In this document: positions 10,081 to 19,798 of the stretch, one piece after another | Position numbering within the stretch: position 1 is the stretch's first letter | Layout of the letters: each line of letters starts with the position of its first letter | DNA from: an uncultured Sutterella sp. | GTDB lineage: Bacteria; Pseudomonadota; Gammaproteobacteria; Burkholderiales; Burkholderiaceae_F | Reading direction: 5' to 3' | Length of the DNA stretch: 64,000 bases | Assembly (NCBI GenBank): GCA_905213905.1 | Contig: CAJMKD010000011.1 | Location: 1-64,000 of the forward strand | Position numbers and translations under genes: made by a program | The notes under the pieces: generated by a model | Databases searched by the model: none | What the model saw: only the letters and a program-made list of their open reading frames with translations | Told to the model about the DNA's origin: nothing

Positions 10081-11133
10081 ATGTTCACAGGTGTGCTTCT
10101 CGGCGTAGCTGCCGGCGCGCTTTGGGGATTGATTTACATCGCGCCGCTCCTGCTTCCTCAATACAACCCAGTTTTAGTCGCTCTCGGGCGCTTTGTTGCC
10201 TTCGGCATCGTTTCCCTTCCCTTCCTCTGGATTCTGCGCAAGGACATCAAAAAGTTCAGCCGCAGCGAAATCTTTGACGCATTCAAGCTGCCGCTTGTCG
10301 GCAATCTTGTCTTCTACTGTCTGCTCACGATGTGCATCCGCTTGGCGGGCGCACCGCTTGCCGGCATGTTCATGGCGGTTATTCCCGTGTTGGTCGCTAT
10401 TGTCTCCAACTGCCGCTATGCCCGTGAGGGCCGCGCTGTTCCTTGGCGCAACGTTTTGCCGCCCTTGGCCATCATCTTTGCCGGTCTCGTTCTTGCCAAC
10501 TGGTCGGAATTTGCCCGCATTGCTGAATCAAGCGCCAACGGCAGCCTCAACTTCTGGATCGGCGCAGCGCTCGGTTCAGCTGCAGTAGCCGCATGGACCT
10601 GGTTTTCGATCGAAAACGGCGAATGGCTTCTGCGCCATCCGCAGCACAGCGCCAACGCTTGGACCGCACTCCAGGGCGTAACTATTCTGCCGACGGCTGG
10701 CGCTCTTTTTGCCTTGCTCGCCTGGCCCGTTGGGCTGATGGATACGAGCGCGAGCTTTCTGGGCGAAACACCCCTTTATTTCCTTGGCGTTGTCTTCATG
10801 GTGGGACTGCTCTGCTCCTGGATTGCCATGATCTGCTGGAATCAAATGAGTCAGCGCCTGCCTTCAGCGCTCGGCGGCCAGCTCATCGTCTTCGAATCAA
10901 TCTTTGCTGTGATTTACGCACTGATTTACCGTGGCGAAATGCCAACCTGGACAATGATTGTCGGCTTCACGATTCTGCTCATCGGCGTGCGCGGTTCACT
11001 CAAGGCCTTCCGTGAGCCGCTCGACAAAACTCGCATGCCTAGGCCAGCATCAGCAGTTCGCGTGCAGACCGTGCAGGCCTTTGAGAATAAGCTCGCTATC
11101 AATCGGAGCCGTAAAGCCAGCCCTGCATCTTAA
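10081..11133 (+). CDS. EamA/DMT-family membrane transporter
   Basis: This 350-residue protein is very hydrophobic, with about ten predicted membrane segments in two EamA-like halves. The first starts at GVLLGVAAGALWGLIYIAPLL, the second near TALQGVTILPTAGALFALLA. Members of the drug/metabolite transporter superfamily export or import small metabolites at the inner membrane. The substrate cannot be told from sequence. The C-terminal 35 residues are hydrophilic and basic. The start has a weak ribosome-binding site, so a slightly later Met is possible. It has its own long leader and a strong downstream terminator, so it is probably transcribed alone. Confidence 0.82.
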   Translation: MFTGVLLGVAAGALWGLIYIAPLLLPQYNPVLVALGRFVAFGIVSLPFLWILRKDIKKFSRSEIFDAFKLPLVGNLVFYCLLTMCIRLAGAPLAGMFMAVIPVLVAIVSNCRYAREGRAVPWRNVLPPLAIIFAGLVLANWSEFARIAESSANGSLNFWIGAALGSAAVAAWTWFSIENGEWLLRHPQHSANAWTALQGVTILPTAGALFALLAWPVGLMDTSASFLGETPLYFLGVVFMVGLLCSWIAMICWNQMSQRLPSALGGQLIVFESIFAVIYALIYRGEMPTWTMIVGFTILLIGVRGSLKAFREPLDKTRMPRPASAVRVQTVQAFENKLAINRSRKASPAS

Positions 11134-11155
11134 AGATGCGCATTTGGTCAATATC

Positions 11156-11186
11156 AAAAAAGCCGGCGCTTGCGCCGGCTTTTTTG
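11156..11186. terminator. Bidirectional terminator between EamA gene and glnB
   Basis: GCCGGCGC TT GCGCCGGC forms a palindromic stem flanked by A6 upstream and T6 downstream, so it can stop transcription from both converging genes. Confidence 0.88.
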
Positions 11187-11208
11187 TCAAGCAAACACTG
11201 ATCCGCAG

Positions 11209-11936
<728 letters not shown>

Positions 11937-12269
11937 TTACTTGTCAGCGGCAACCTTCTTGACAGGCTTGGGCGCCTTCTTAGCATCATCAGCCTTCGGT
12001 GCAGGCGTACCGACGCGGTATTCGTAAAGCGAAACATCCTTCACTCGAACGCCGAACTTCGGGTCGTTGTTCGGGCTGTGCCACACATCACGCTTCTGAC
12101 GCCAAGCGTTGATGAACGCCACAACGTTGTTGGGCATGTTGGGCGAGTCCGTCACTTCATTGATCGTGAAAGTCTGACCGCCAACGAGGTAAACCTGGAG
12201 CTGGTGAACGAAGGGCCCCTTCGGCGCCGCCTGCTCCTGAGCCTTGTTCTGATCTTTCTCTTCAGCCAT
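11937..12269 (-). CDS. Small protein of unknown function with Lys/Ala-rich tail
   Basis: I do not recognise this 110-residue protein. It has a charged N-terminus (MAEEKDQNKAQEQ), a compact middle of about 70 residues likely to form beta strands (HQLQVYLVGGQTFTI, VKDVSLYEYRVGTP), and a low-complexity Lys/Ala/Pro tail. There is no signal peptide or membrane segment, so it is probably cytoplasmic. ATG 12269 is preceded by AAAGGATGTTCAAA, giving an AGGA site; ATG 12278 is an alternative. It has a strong terminator of its own. The IS3-type element has inserted about 90 bp upstream of its start, which may have changed its promoter. Confidence 0.7.
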   Translation of the reverse strand: MAEEKDQNKAQEQAAPKGPFVHQLQVYLVGGQTFTINEVTDSPNMPNNVVAFINAWRQKRDVWHSPNNDPKFGVRVKDVSLYEYRVGTPAPKADDAKKAPKPVKKVAADK

Positions 12270-12360
12270 TTTGAACATCCTTTAGCTTTAAGGGCATAGG
12301 GGGGCCGCTGCGCTTTCCTGTTATCTGAAAGCAGAGGGCCAATCTGAATCTTCTGAACCC

Positions 12361-12383
12361 GGTATTTGTCAAGTGGTCTTTCC
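12361..12383 (+). repeat. IS left terminal inverted repeat
   Basis: The core TATTTGTCA followed four bases later by GTCTTTCC matches the right-end repeat in inverted orientation, 17 of 21 bases. Confidence 0.8.
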
Positions 12384-12549
12384 GAAAATGTTCAACTGTT
12401 CTGAACCATTAAAACTTCGTACAGGGGCTTTGCCCCTACGCTTCGCTACCCCAGGATATTTTCAAAACATGAATAGGGGGCGCAATGTGGCTGAGTTTGA
12501 TAGTATTGCCCCCACGGTACAGGGAGGGATCCCGATGACCGTAAACGTG

Positions 12550-12592
12550 AATAGGGAGGGCTCTGCGTGCGCGCAGGGCCCTTTCGCTATTC
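12550..12592. other. Hairpin at orfB end inside IS
   Basis: GAATAG ... CTATTC brackets an inner CTGCG/CGCAG stem with GGGC/GGCCC, overlapping the orfB stop codon. There is no T-run. A second inverted repeat (GGGGGCGCAAT and ATTGCCCCC) lies at about 12475-12518. They may insulate the transposase mRNA; that is inference. Confidence 0.5.
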
Positions 12593-13600
12593 AGTCTTGG
12601 GCGCGTCGGGCTTGTCCGGGTTCAGCCACTGGCTTCCGGAGGGCGTGCAGTCCCATACGCGGCCACTGATCCAGCGATCAGGGTGACGCTCACGCGCTCG
12701 TTCAAGCACCTGCTTACGAGCCTTCAGAATGGCTTCCTCGGTTCCGTCGAAGCGGCTCTTGGGAGTGACCCAGTTGACGCCGCTGTGATAGCTCTGTTCG
12801 TTGTAACGCGACAGGTAACCTTCGAGCCACTGCTGAGCAGCCTCAATTGATTCAAATCCCTTGCGAGGGTATCGACCAGTGTACTTCAGCGATCGGAAGA
12901 ACGACTCCGAGTAAGGATTGTCATTGCTGACACGTGGTCGACTGTGGGAGCTGATGATGCCCCATTCCTCGAGTAATGCCTTCGTTTCATTGGCCTTCAT
13001 GGAGGCTCCGTTGTCGGAGTGAACAACCAACGAGCGCGGTCGTATACCGTGCTTGTGGAAGGCCTCGTTCAAAAACGTCCTGGCGTATTCAGCGTTGTCT
13101 GCGTCGTAGACCTTGGCGTGCACGGCAAGGCGGCTGAAGACGTCCACGATGGCATAGGCGTAGAAGAACTTCCCTTTGTAACGTGCGTCCCGGAGATAGG
13201 TAATATCCCACGTCCACACCTGATTGGGGCCCGTTGCTTCGAAGCTGGTCGGCTTGTGACGCTTTACGCCCTGGCGCGTGCCGTCGCGTCGCGCATTGAG
13301 TCCCGCGTCTTTCATCACGCGGTAGATTGTCGAGAGCGAACCGTAGTACTCGCCCTTGTCGAGCAGGGTCCAGAAGGCTTGCGCGTAGCTCAAATCGACA
13401 ACGTCTGGGTGCGTCAAACGCTCGACCAAAGTCTTTCGCTCTTCCTCGGACAAAGCGTTGCGCGGCTTGAAGTTGGAGCGATCCTGCCGACCGTCCTTGA
13501 GTTCCTTGCCCTCAGTAATCTGCTTGCGCCAGTTGCGGAAGGTACGGTCGGTCAGCCCAAGGCACTGACATGCCTTCGGCAACGAAGCGCCGTTGTTCAC
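12587..13600 (-). CDS. IS3-family transposase OrfB (rve/DDE integrase core)
   Basis: OrfB is the catalytic part of the transposase. A helix-turn-helix-like start (LGLTDRTFRNW) is followed by an HTH_21-type region and then the rve core with the DDE triad: Asp in WTWDITYL, Asp in VVHSDNGAS and Glu in NPYSESFFRSLKY. The listed start is a GTG at 13600, but this frame stays open upstream through the A7 run at 13681-13687. The active enzyme is therefore most likely the OrfAB fusion made by -1 frameshifting from orfA, about 530 residues. No internal stop or missing catalytic residue is seen. Confidence 0.9.
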   Translation of the reverse strand: MNNGASLPKACQCLGLTDRTFRNWRKQITEGKELKDGRQDRSNFKPRNALSEEERKTLVERLTHPDVVDLSYAQAFWTLLDKGEYYGSLSTIYRVMKDAGLNARRDGTRQGVKRHKPTSFEATGPNQVWTWDITYLRDARYKGKFFYAYAIVDVFSRLAVHAKVYDADNAEYARTFLNEAFHKHGIRPRSLVVHSDNGASMKANETKALLEEWGIISSHSRPRVSNDNPYSESFFRSLKYTGRYPRKGFESIEAAQQWLEGYLSRYNEQSYHSGVNWVTPKSRFDGTEEAILKARKQVLERARERHPDRWISGRVWDCTPSGSQWLNPDKPDAPKTE

Positions 13601-13647
13601 AGCTTCCGTGATCAGCTCGTAGGCTTCGCGGCGATCTTGGTCACTGA

Positions 13648-14187
13648 TCAGTTTTCCTTGTCCCCCCAGATCGCCTGCGCTTTTTTTGTCAACACCAAGA
13701 GCGCAGACAACTCGGCCGTTACCTTGTCCTTTCGTTCAATTTCCCTCTGGGACAGGCGATAGTTTGCCTCAAGCTCTTTGACGCGACCTTTTTCCTTGGT
13801 CAGCATCTTCTGCATGCGAGAGACTTCGTCCGGGTCAGTGAGGACTTTCTTGCGCTGACGACCGGCAAAGGCCTTGACGTCGGCCAGAAGAAGGCCTTCT
13901 CGACGGCAATATTGGCCGGCTTCGGTGCTGTCGAAGCCCAAGTGACGACACACAACATATGCGTCGTACATTTTGTTAAAGTCAACGCCTTCAGGGAGAG
14001 GTACTTTCATGTTTTGAGTGCCGATGTTCGAGGCAAATACGGCAGCCGCATCTTGGCGCGCCACTTTTAGCCACGAGTATATCGTTACTCTCGCGACTTG
14101 ATACTCCTTGGCGGCATCGCTGATGCGCGTCCCGTCGGACAAGATGCTTCTAACTACGTTATTGCGGAATTCCAGAGGATACCCCAT
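13648..14187 (-). CDS. IS3-family OrfA, helix-turn-helix protein
   Basis: OrfA supplies DNA binding to the terminal repeats. The N-terminus has an HTH_Tnp-like unit (YPLEFRNNVVRSIL, then ISDAAKEYQVARVTIYSWL). The C-terminus is a charged helix with a heptad-like pattern (KGRVKELEANYRLSQREIE), the leucine-zipper role known for OrfA of this family. ATG 14187 has GGAG six bases upstream; the TTG at 14199 is less likely. At 179 residues it is longer than the usual 90-110-residue OrfA. The slippery A7 lies near its 3' end, 31 bases before the stop codon. Confidence 0.85.
   Translation of the reverse strand: MGYPLEFRNNVVRSILSDGTRISDAAKEYQVARVTIYSWLKVARQDAAAVFASNIGTQNMKVPLPEGVDFNKMYDAYVVCRHLGFDSTEAGQYCRREGLLLADVKAFAGRQRKKVLTDPDEVSRMQKMLTKEKGRVKELEANYRLSQREIERKDKVTAELSALLVLTKKAQAIWGDKEN
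13680..13687 (-). other. Programmed -1 frameshift heptamer A AAA AAA G
   Basis: In the orfA frame the codons read ACA AAA AAA GCG. The A7 heptamer is the classic IS3-family slip site. After a -1 shift the frame reads AGC GCA GGC and continues without a stop into orfB. Confidence 0.85.
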
Positions 14188-14216
14188 TTTTGTCTCCAAG
14201 ATTGCTTAGTGCTCCT

Positions 14217-14239
14217 GGAAAGACATTCTGACAAATAGG
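14217..14239 (-). repeat. IS right terminal inverted repeat
   Basis: On the minus strand it reads CCTATTTGTCAG... and ends GTCTTTCC, the partner of the left repeat. It lies 30 bp upstream of orfA. Confidence 0.8.
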
Positions 14240-14365
14240 GAACCTGTTCAGGCGGCAAAACTGCCGCCTTCATTCGTTCAGCGGAGGAACAGCATTTTAT
14301 CACGCGATCATTATTGATTCATGGAAAAGATCGCTTTCCCTCCTTGAATTGGTATAGGGTTTCCA

Positions 14366-15706
14366 CTACCCTGCAGAGAGACTTGCAGCCATGCCTGTCG
14401 CCAGCGTTTCTGCAAATGCGGGGTCGTCTGCCTCCACCATGATTCGAAGAAGAGGCTCCGTGCCTGATGGACGCACAAGCACGCGGCCACGCCCCTCGAC
14501 TGCAGCCCGCGCTTCTTTTACCGCAGCGGCAAACCGCTCATCTCCCAGCCAATCGTAACCCTTGGGAATGCGCTTGTTGACAAGCGTCTGCGGAAGCATG
14601 TGCAGATCTGCCGTGAGCTCGGCAAGCGTTTTCTGTGTACGGCGCATGGCGCAGAGAACCTGCAGCGCGCTGACAATCCCGTCGCCGGTCGTTTGACGAT
14701 CCAGCGCCAGGAGATGTCCCGAGCTTTCGCCGCCGAAATTCCAGCCTTTTTCGAGCAGCTTTTCAAGCACATAACGGTCGCCGACCTTTGCTCTTTCAAA
14801 GCCCACGCCAAGCTCGCCCAGCCGCTTTTCAAGGGCATAGTTCGTCATGAGCGTGCCGACGACGCCTTCAACTTTGCCGCCGACGGCCATGCGATCCCGC
14901 GCCATGACGTAAAGCAGCTCGTCGCCGTTGTAGACCCTGCCGCATGCGTCAGCCATGATGAGACGATCCGCATCGCCGTCGAGACTGATTCCGACATCGC
15001 AGCCGGCAGCGGCTGTCCAATCGGAAAGATGTTCCGTATGCGTCGCACCTACCCCATCGTTGATGTTGAAGCCATCGGGCTGTGCTCCCGTCACGGAGAC
15101 ATCTGCGCCAAGCTCGTGAAAAACATCGGGCGCAACGTGGTAGGCCGCGCCGTTGGCACAGTCGACGAAAATGCGCATCCCTTTCAGATCAATTGCATTG
15201 TCGATAGTGGATTTGCAGAACTCAATGTAACGGCCGCTCGCGTCGGACAATCGACGCGCTTTGCCGAGCTCGGCCGACGGCACGCAGTCGAAGCCTCTGT
15301 CTATCTCCGCTTCGATTTCGAGTTCGAGCGCATCGGGGAATTTTTGCCCGTAAGCGGAAAAAAACTTGATGCCGTTGTCGTCGTAGGGATTGTGGCTCGC
15401 CGAGATGACCACGCCAGCATCAAGCCGCTGAGCGCGCGTGAGATACGCTATGGCGGGAGTCGGAATAGGCCCGCACAGCACGACGTCAACGCCTGCGCTT
15501 GAAAAGCCCGCCTGAAGCGCGGCTTCCAGCATATAGCCGGAAACGCGCGTGTCCTTTCCGATCAGCACCGCCGCATGCCCATTCGGATTGCGACGCTTCA
15601 GCACGCGTCCGGCCGCCTGTCCGAGCTTCAATACGAAATCCGGAGTAATGGGCGAAACACCGACCTTGCCGCGCACGCCGTCTGTGCCGAAGTAACGTCG
15701 AGACAT
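14366..15706 (-). CDS. glmM: Phosphoglucosamine mutase GlmM
   Basis: GlmM converts glucosamine-6-phosphate to glucosamine-1-phosphate for peptidoglycan and lipopolysaccharide. At 446 residues it is the normal size. It starts [13 protein letters not shown], has the phosphoserine loop [16 protein letters not shown] near residue 100, the metal-binding SLDGDADR near 240, GGESSGH near 325, and the phosphate-binding loop [14 protein letters not shown] near the C-terminus. GGAGAA precedes the ATG. It is the last gene of a minus-strand group rlmE-ftsH-folP-glmM, an order conserved from E. coli to betaproteobacteria. Confidence 0.97.
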   Translation of the reverse strand: MSRRYFGTDGVRGKVGVSPITPDFVLKLGQAAGRVLKRRNPNGHAAVLIGKDTRVSGYMLEAALQAGFSSAGVDVVLCGPIPTPAIAYLTRAQRLDAGVVISASHNPYDDNGIKFFSAYGQKFPDALELEIEAEIDRGFDCVPSAELGKARRLSDASGRYIEFCKSTIDNAIDLKGMRIFVDCANGAAYHVAPDVFHELGADVSVTGAQPDGFNINDGVGATHTEHLSDWTAAAGCDVGISLDGDADRLIMADACGRVYNGDELLYVMARDRMAVGGKVEGVVGTLMTNYALEKRLGELGVGFERAKVGDRYVLEKLLEKGWNFGGESSGHLLALDRQTTGDGIVSALQVLCAMRRTQKTLAELTADLHMLPQTLVNKRIPKGYDWLGDERFAAAVKEARAAVEGRGRVLVRPSGTEPLLRIMVEADDPAFAETLATGMAASLSAG

Positions 15707-15777
15707 AAGTTCTCCTTTTATTTTGTTTTTGGCCGCCGATCTTAGCCAAAATGATCGGCTTGCCCCTTATCGATACT

Positions 15778-16629
15778 TTACGCCGCCCCAGCCGCTTCGA
15801 GCCGCCGAAGCATCGTCCAGACACGAAGCGAATCAACCGCCCCTGCCACATCGTGCACGCGAAGTATTCTTGCGCCTCGGTCTGCCGCAAAAAGCGCTGC
15901 GGCCGTGCTCGCCGCATCGCGCTCGTCCGGCCGCGTTTCTCTTGCGAGCAGCTTTCCTATCGATCCTTTTCTTGAAACAGCAGTCATGACAGGCCTGCCG
16001 GCAAGAGCCCCCAGCCTGCGCGTTTCTGCCAGCAGGCGCCAGGTCTGATCCGCTGTTTTTCCGAAACCGCACCCGGGATCCCAAACAATTCGGCGCAAAT
16101 CCGCCCCACTGCCGCAGAGCAGCGCCGTACGCGCAGCAAGGTAGTCCGCCACGTCCTCCAAGGGATGAAGGGAGCCCACAATTCTGCTTCGATGCATGAC
16201 AACAAGCCCGCACCCGGTTGCAACGGCCGCTTCGGCTGCGCCAGGACGCTCGAAGCCTCGTACGTCATTAAGTATGGCAGCGCCAGCGTCAGCGGCTTCG
16301 CGCATGATCTCCGGCTTGGATGTATCCACAGAAACCGTCATGCCGCGCGAGACCAGTTCCGCCACTACAGGAAGAACGCGGCGCCGCTCCTCTTCCAACG
16401 ACACGCCGTTCTCATCAAAGCCCGGGCGCGTCGACTCGCCGCCGACGTCGATGATGTCTGCGCCGTCGGCACGCATTTTTTCTGCCCAGACCACCGCTTT
16501 GCGGAGACTGTCATGAACCCCGCCATCGGAAAAAGAATCCGGCGTCACATTGAGAATGCCCATCACGAGAACGCGATCCTCAAGTTCGTAGTGCGTTCCT
16601 CGGCAGAGCCAGAAGTTTTTTTGCGTCAT
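15778..16629 (-). CDS. folP: Dihydropteroate synthase FolP
   Basis: FolP joins pterin diphosphate to p-aminobenzoate in folate synthesis and is the target of sulfonamides. The protein is a TIM barrel with the pterin-binding signature MGILNVTPDSFSDGG near residue 23, IIDVGGESTRPG near 55, and the later segments ILNDVRGF and WDPGCGFGKTADQTW. The usual final RVHDV motif is present near the end. ATG 16629 gives 283 residues and fits family N-termini; a GTG at 16647 is possible. It lies between ftsH and glmM, with about 70 bp to each neighbour. Confidence 0.95.
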   Translation of the reverse strand: MTQKNFWLCRGTHYELEDRVLVMGILNVTPDSFSDGGVHDSLRKAVVWAEKMRADGADIIDVGGESTRPGFDENGVSLEEERRRVLPVVAELVSRGMTVSVDTSKPEIMREAADAGAAILNDVRGFERPGAAEAAVATGCGLVVMHRSRIVGSLHPLEDVADYLAARTALLCGSGADLRRIVWDPGCGFGKTADQTWRLLAETRRLGALAGRPVMTAVSRKGSIGKLLARETRPDERDAASTAAALFAADRGARILRVHDVAGAVDSLRVWTMLRRLEAAGAA

Positions 16630-16701
16630 AACAAAAAGCCGCCGCACTTCTCTTTGCAGAAAAATGCAGCGGCCCGATACAGATGTTGTCAGCTGGCAGA
16701 T

Positions 16702-18747
16702 TCAGCGGCGATCGTCGGACCGATTCGACGACTGGCTCGGCTCTGACGACTCAGACGAGGCTGAAGCACCTTCTTCGCCGGCCTTTTCTTGGCCTTTATC
16801 GCTCTTGTCGTCCGCGTGCTCTTCTTCATCAGGCTTGAAAGGATCAAGCGGATCAACAGGCTGAAGCGGCTCATGCGCCTGATCTTTCCCGTCGGCGCCT
16901 GATGCATCCGCATCATCCAGAGGCACTACAGGCGAGGGCGGTTCAAGCGGCTTGCCGGCCATAATCGCGGCGATCTGTTCAGCATTGATCGTTTCTCGTT
17001 CAAGCAGCGCCTGCGCCATCGCTTCCATTTTGTCGCGATTCTCCTCGATGATTTTGCGCGCGCATGCGTACTGCTCATCAATGATGCGGCGGATTTCCGC
17101 ATCAACAGCCTGCATCGTATGTTCGGAAACATGCGTGGTCTTCGTCACGGAACGGCCCAGGAAGACCTCCCCTTCGTTCTCGGCATAGACCATGGGACCC
17201 ATGCGTTCGCTCATGCCGTAGCGCGTGACCATGTCGCGAGCAAGCTGCGTGGCACGCTCAAAGTCGTTTGACGCCCCGGTCGTCATCTGATGCATAAAGA
17301 TCTCTTCGGCAATGCGGCCGCCAAAAAGAATTGCGATGCGGGTGAGGATGTACTGCTTGTTGTAGCAGTAGTGATCCATCTCAGGGAGCTGCATCGTCAG
17401 GCCGAGCGCCCGGCCGCGGGGCACAATCGTGACCTTGTGCACCGGATCGCTCTGAGGCATCAGCCAGGCAACAACAGCATGCCCAGACTCGTGATAGGCC
17501 GTATTTCGGCGCTCGTCCTCGGTCATCACCATGCCGCGGCGCTCGCTGCCCATCATGATCTTGTCCTTCGCGTTTTCGAAGTCGATCATCATCACGACGC
17601 GTCCATTGCGACGCGCGGCAAATAGCGCTGCTTCGTTCACGAGGTTGGCGAGATCGGCGCCGGAGAACCCCGGCGTGCCGCGGGCAATCACGGATGCGTC
17701 TATATCAGGCCCCACCGGAATCTTACGCATGTGAACGGCAAGAATTTGCTCGCGCCCTCGAATATCCGGCAGCGGCACAACAACCTGACGGTCGAAGCGG
17801 CCCGGACGCAGAAGCGCCGGGTCGAGCACGTCGGGACGGTTGGTCGCAGCGATGACGATCACATTCGCACCCGTGTCGAAGCCGTCCATTTCAACGAGCA
17901 TCTGATTGAGCGTCTGCTCGCGTTCGTCATTGCCGCCGCCCAAGCCGGCGCCGCGTTGACGACCAACAGCATCGATTTCATCAATGAAGATGATGCAAGG
18001 CGCATTCTTCTTGGCGGTTTCGAACATATCGCGCACGCGGGCGGCACCCACGCCGACGAACATTTCCACGAAGTCGGAGCCCGAAATCGTGAAGAACGGC
18101 ACCCCCGCCTCACCGGCAATTGCCTTGGCGAGAAGCGTCTTGCCGGTACCGGGAGACCCGACGAGAAGCACGCCGCGGGGAATGCGGCCGCCGAGGCGCT
18201 GGTATTTGGAAGGATCGCGCAGAAAGTCTACGATTTCCTGAACATCCTCTTTCGCCTCATCGCAGCCGGCCACATCTTTGAAGCGGACCTTGTTTTCCTC
18301 TTCGGAAAGCATGCGCGCCTTTGACTTGCCGAAGCTGAAGGCGCCCCCGCCGCCGGCGCCGCCTTGCATGCGGCGCATAAAGAAAATCCATACGCCGATG
18401 AGCAGAAGCATCGGGAACCAGGAAACGAAGAGCGTCGTCAAGAAGGACGGCTCTTCTTCGGCCTTGCCGTATACCTGAACGCCCGCCTTTCGAAGATCGT
18501 CGACCATCCAAATGTCGCCGGGGGAGGTAATGACATATTCCGAACCGCTCTGCGGCGTCACGGTAATGCGGCGGCCCTGAATGTCCACGCGCTTGATCTT
18601 GCCTTCCTTGGCATCATCCATGAACTGGGTGTAGCTCGTCGTATCGGCGGTCTGCTCGGCCACCGTATCAAACTGACGGAAGACGGTAAAGAGAACGACC
18701 GCGACGAGAATCCATACGGCAATGCGGGCGAATGACTTGTTGTCCAC
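16702..18747 (-). CDS. ftsH: ATP-dependent zinc metalloprotease FtsH
   Basis: FtsH is a membrane AAA+ protease that removes misfolded membrane proteins and regulators such as LpxC. I chose the GTG at 18747 (reading [14 protein letters not shown]), which has GGAG with good spacing and matches the family N-terminus; the longer frame from 18831 is not needed. Two membrane helices flank a short periplasmic region. The motor has Walker A GSPGTGKT, Walker B IIFIDEID and the second-region-of-homology segment around [20 protein letters not shown]. The zinc site is HESGH. The C-terminus has an unusually long acidic, Ser-rich tail of about 80 residues after the normal end. Confidence 0.96.
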   Translation of the reverse strand: MDNKSFARIAVWILVAVVLFTVFRQFDTVAEQTADTTSYTQFMDDAKEGKIKRVDIQGRRITVTPQSGSEYVITSPGDIWMVDDLRKAGVQVYGKAEEEPSFLTTLFVSWFPMLLLIGVWIFFMRRMQGGAGGGGAFSFGKSKARMLSEEENKVRFKDVAGCDEAKEDVQEIVDFLRDPSKYQRLGGRIPRGVLLVGSPGTGKTLLAKAIAGEAGVPFFTISGSDFVEMFVGVGAARVRDMFETAKKNAPCIIFIDEIDAVGRQRGAGLGGGNDEREQTLNQMLVEMDGFDTGANVIVIAATNRPDVLDPALLRPGRFDRQVVVPLPDIRGREQILAVHMRKIPVGPDIDASVIARGTPGFSGADLANLVNEAALFAARRNGRVVMMIDFENAKDKIMMGSERRGMVMTEDERRNTAYHESGHAVVAWLMPQSDPVHKVTIVPRGRALGLTMQLPEMDHYCYNKQYILTRIAILFGGRIAEEIFMHQMTTGASNDFERATQLARDMVTRYGMSERMGPMVYAENEGEVFLGRSVTKTTHVSEHTMQAVDAEIRRIIDEQYACARKIIEENRDKMEAMAQALLERETINAEQIAAIMAGKPLEPPSPVVPLDDADASGADGKDQAHEPLQPVDPLDPFKPDEEEHADDKSDKGQEKAGEEGASASSESSEPSQSSNRSDDRR

Positions 18748-19047
18748 GTTTGGGCTCCGTGCCCGAGAGCGGCGCAACGCCAAAAGCGCACCGTCAACGG
18801 GCATCACTATTCTGGGATAGAGACCGTCCAAGAAGACGGCCTGCAGCCGCGGACGCCGCCGAGCCTTCTTCTTTGGAGATGCAGGCCGTGCCGCGGATGC
18901 GAAATGGTCTCATTGTAGCGGCACTGCCGTCCTTTCAGCCGTGCCGCCCGAAAGGAAATGCCGGATCATTCCATTCTTTTCGTTTGAAAATATGTCCGTC
19001 CGGCTCATGCACGCCGTCCAAGAACGGCGGCTTCCTTCCTATTTCCT
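18748..19047 (-). other. Spacer between rlmE and ftsH
   Basis: This 300-bp gap holds no convincing gene. A TACAAT hexamer on the minus strand near 18912-18917 could be a -10 box giving ftsH its own promoter and a leader of about 160 bases; its -35 is weak. Small GC-rich inverted repeats are present but none has a T-run. Confidence 0.35.
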
Positions 19048-19701
19048 TTATTTAGCGTCCTTCAGTCCGCGTGAGACCAGATAAACTTCGGCGCTCGTAT
19101 CTCGACTCGCCGCCGGCTTCTTTGCTGCAACCTTCTTGAAGACTCGCTTTAAGGACTCGACGTACTGTGAGTAGCCCGATCCCTGAAAGGCTTTAGTCAC
19201 AAAGACTCCCGAAGGCTTCAAATGCTCCAGGCAGAATTCAAGCGCCAGCTCATTCAGAAGCAGCGAGCGCGCCGCATCTGCGGCGGCAATCCCCGAAAGA
19301 TTCGGCGCCATGTCAGAAAGCACCACGTCGACCTTGTCACCGTTTAGAATCTCGGCAAGCTTGTCGGCGATGGACTGTTCTCGGAAGTCGCCCTGCAGAA
19401 ACGTCACGCCGTCAATCGGATCCATAGGCAGGATGTCCATGGCGATGATGCGTCCGCGAACCGTTCCGTTCTTGTCGGCGAGTTTCTCATGCACGACCTG
19501 TGTCCAGCTGCCCGGCGCAGCTCCCAGGTCGACGACAGTCAGGCCTGGCTTCAGGAGATGCTCCTTCTCGTCAAGCTCAATGAGCTTGTAGACCGACCGG
19601 GCCCGGTAGCCTTCCGCCCTGGAGCGCTTCACGAACGGATCATTGATGTGCCGTTCGATCCAGGCGCGGTTCGAACGCAGTTTTTTGGTAGATACGGGCA
19701 T
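19048..19701 (-). CDS. rlmE: 23S rRNA 2'-O-ribose methyltransferase RlmE
   Basis: RlmE (FtsJ/RrmJ) methylates the ribose of U2552 in the A loop of 23S rRNA. The first half has the RNA-binding start RAWIERHINDPFVKRSRAEGYRARSVYKL, cited here in parts: RAWIERHINDPFVK and YRARSVYKLIEL. The SAM site is VVDLGAAPGSWTQVV, followed by DILPMDPIDGV and the catalytic-region segment VVLSDMAPNLSG, then GVFVTKAFQG. ATG 19701 has a strong GGAGG. The ORF extension upstream to 19773 overlaps the control region of yhbY and is rejected. The divergent rlmE/yhbY arrangement is widely conserved. Confidence 0.95.
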   Translation of the reverse strand: MPVSTKKLRSNRAWIERHINDPFVKRSRAEGYRARSVYKLIELDEKEHLLKPGLTVVDLGAAPGSWTQVVHEKLADKNGTVRGRIIAMDILPMDPIDGVTFLQGDFREQSIADKLAEILNGDKVDVVLSDMAPNLSGIAAADAARSLLLNELALEFCLEHLKPSGVFVTKAFQGSGYSQYVESLKRVFKKVAAKKPAASRDTSAEVYLVSRGLKDAK

Positions 19702-19798
19702 CAGCCCCTCCAATTTTTTATCTCTCTTTGCGCTTGGCCGCCGCTGCTTCCGACGGACGCAGATCGCGGACACGCACAGGGAAACTTTTCAGAATTTT

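Larger units (their letters stand above)
12360..14239 (-). mobile_element. Complete IS3-family insertion sequence, about 1.88 kb
   Basis: The element carries orfA and orfB on the minus strand, imperfect terminal inverted repeats, and a possible 5-bp target duplication (GAACC at 12355-12359 and 14240-14244). Joining the flanks outside one copy of GAACC gives a smooth sequence. About 170 bp of non-coding DNA with hairpins separates orfB from its left end, making it longer than most IS3 elements. Exact ends are uncertain by one or two bases, because the left repeat is offset by one base from the duplication. It looks intact and potentially active. Confidence 0.85.

Noticed and set aside
12400..12560. 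Possible CRISPR or tandem repeats from the AATAGGG-type sequences in the IS tail
   Set aside because: Only two short similar stretches occur (near 12473 and 12549) with no regular spacing; they are parts of hairpins.
13019..13762. A plus-strand ORF across the IS transposase
   Set aside because: OrfB with intact DDE residues covers the same DNA on the minus strand.
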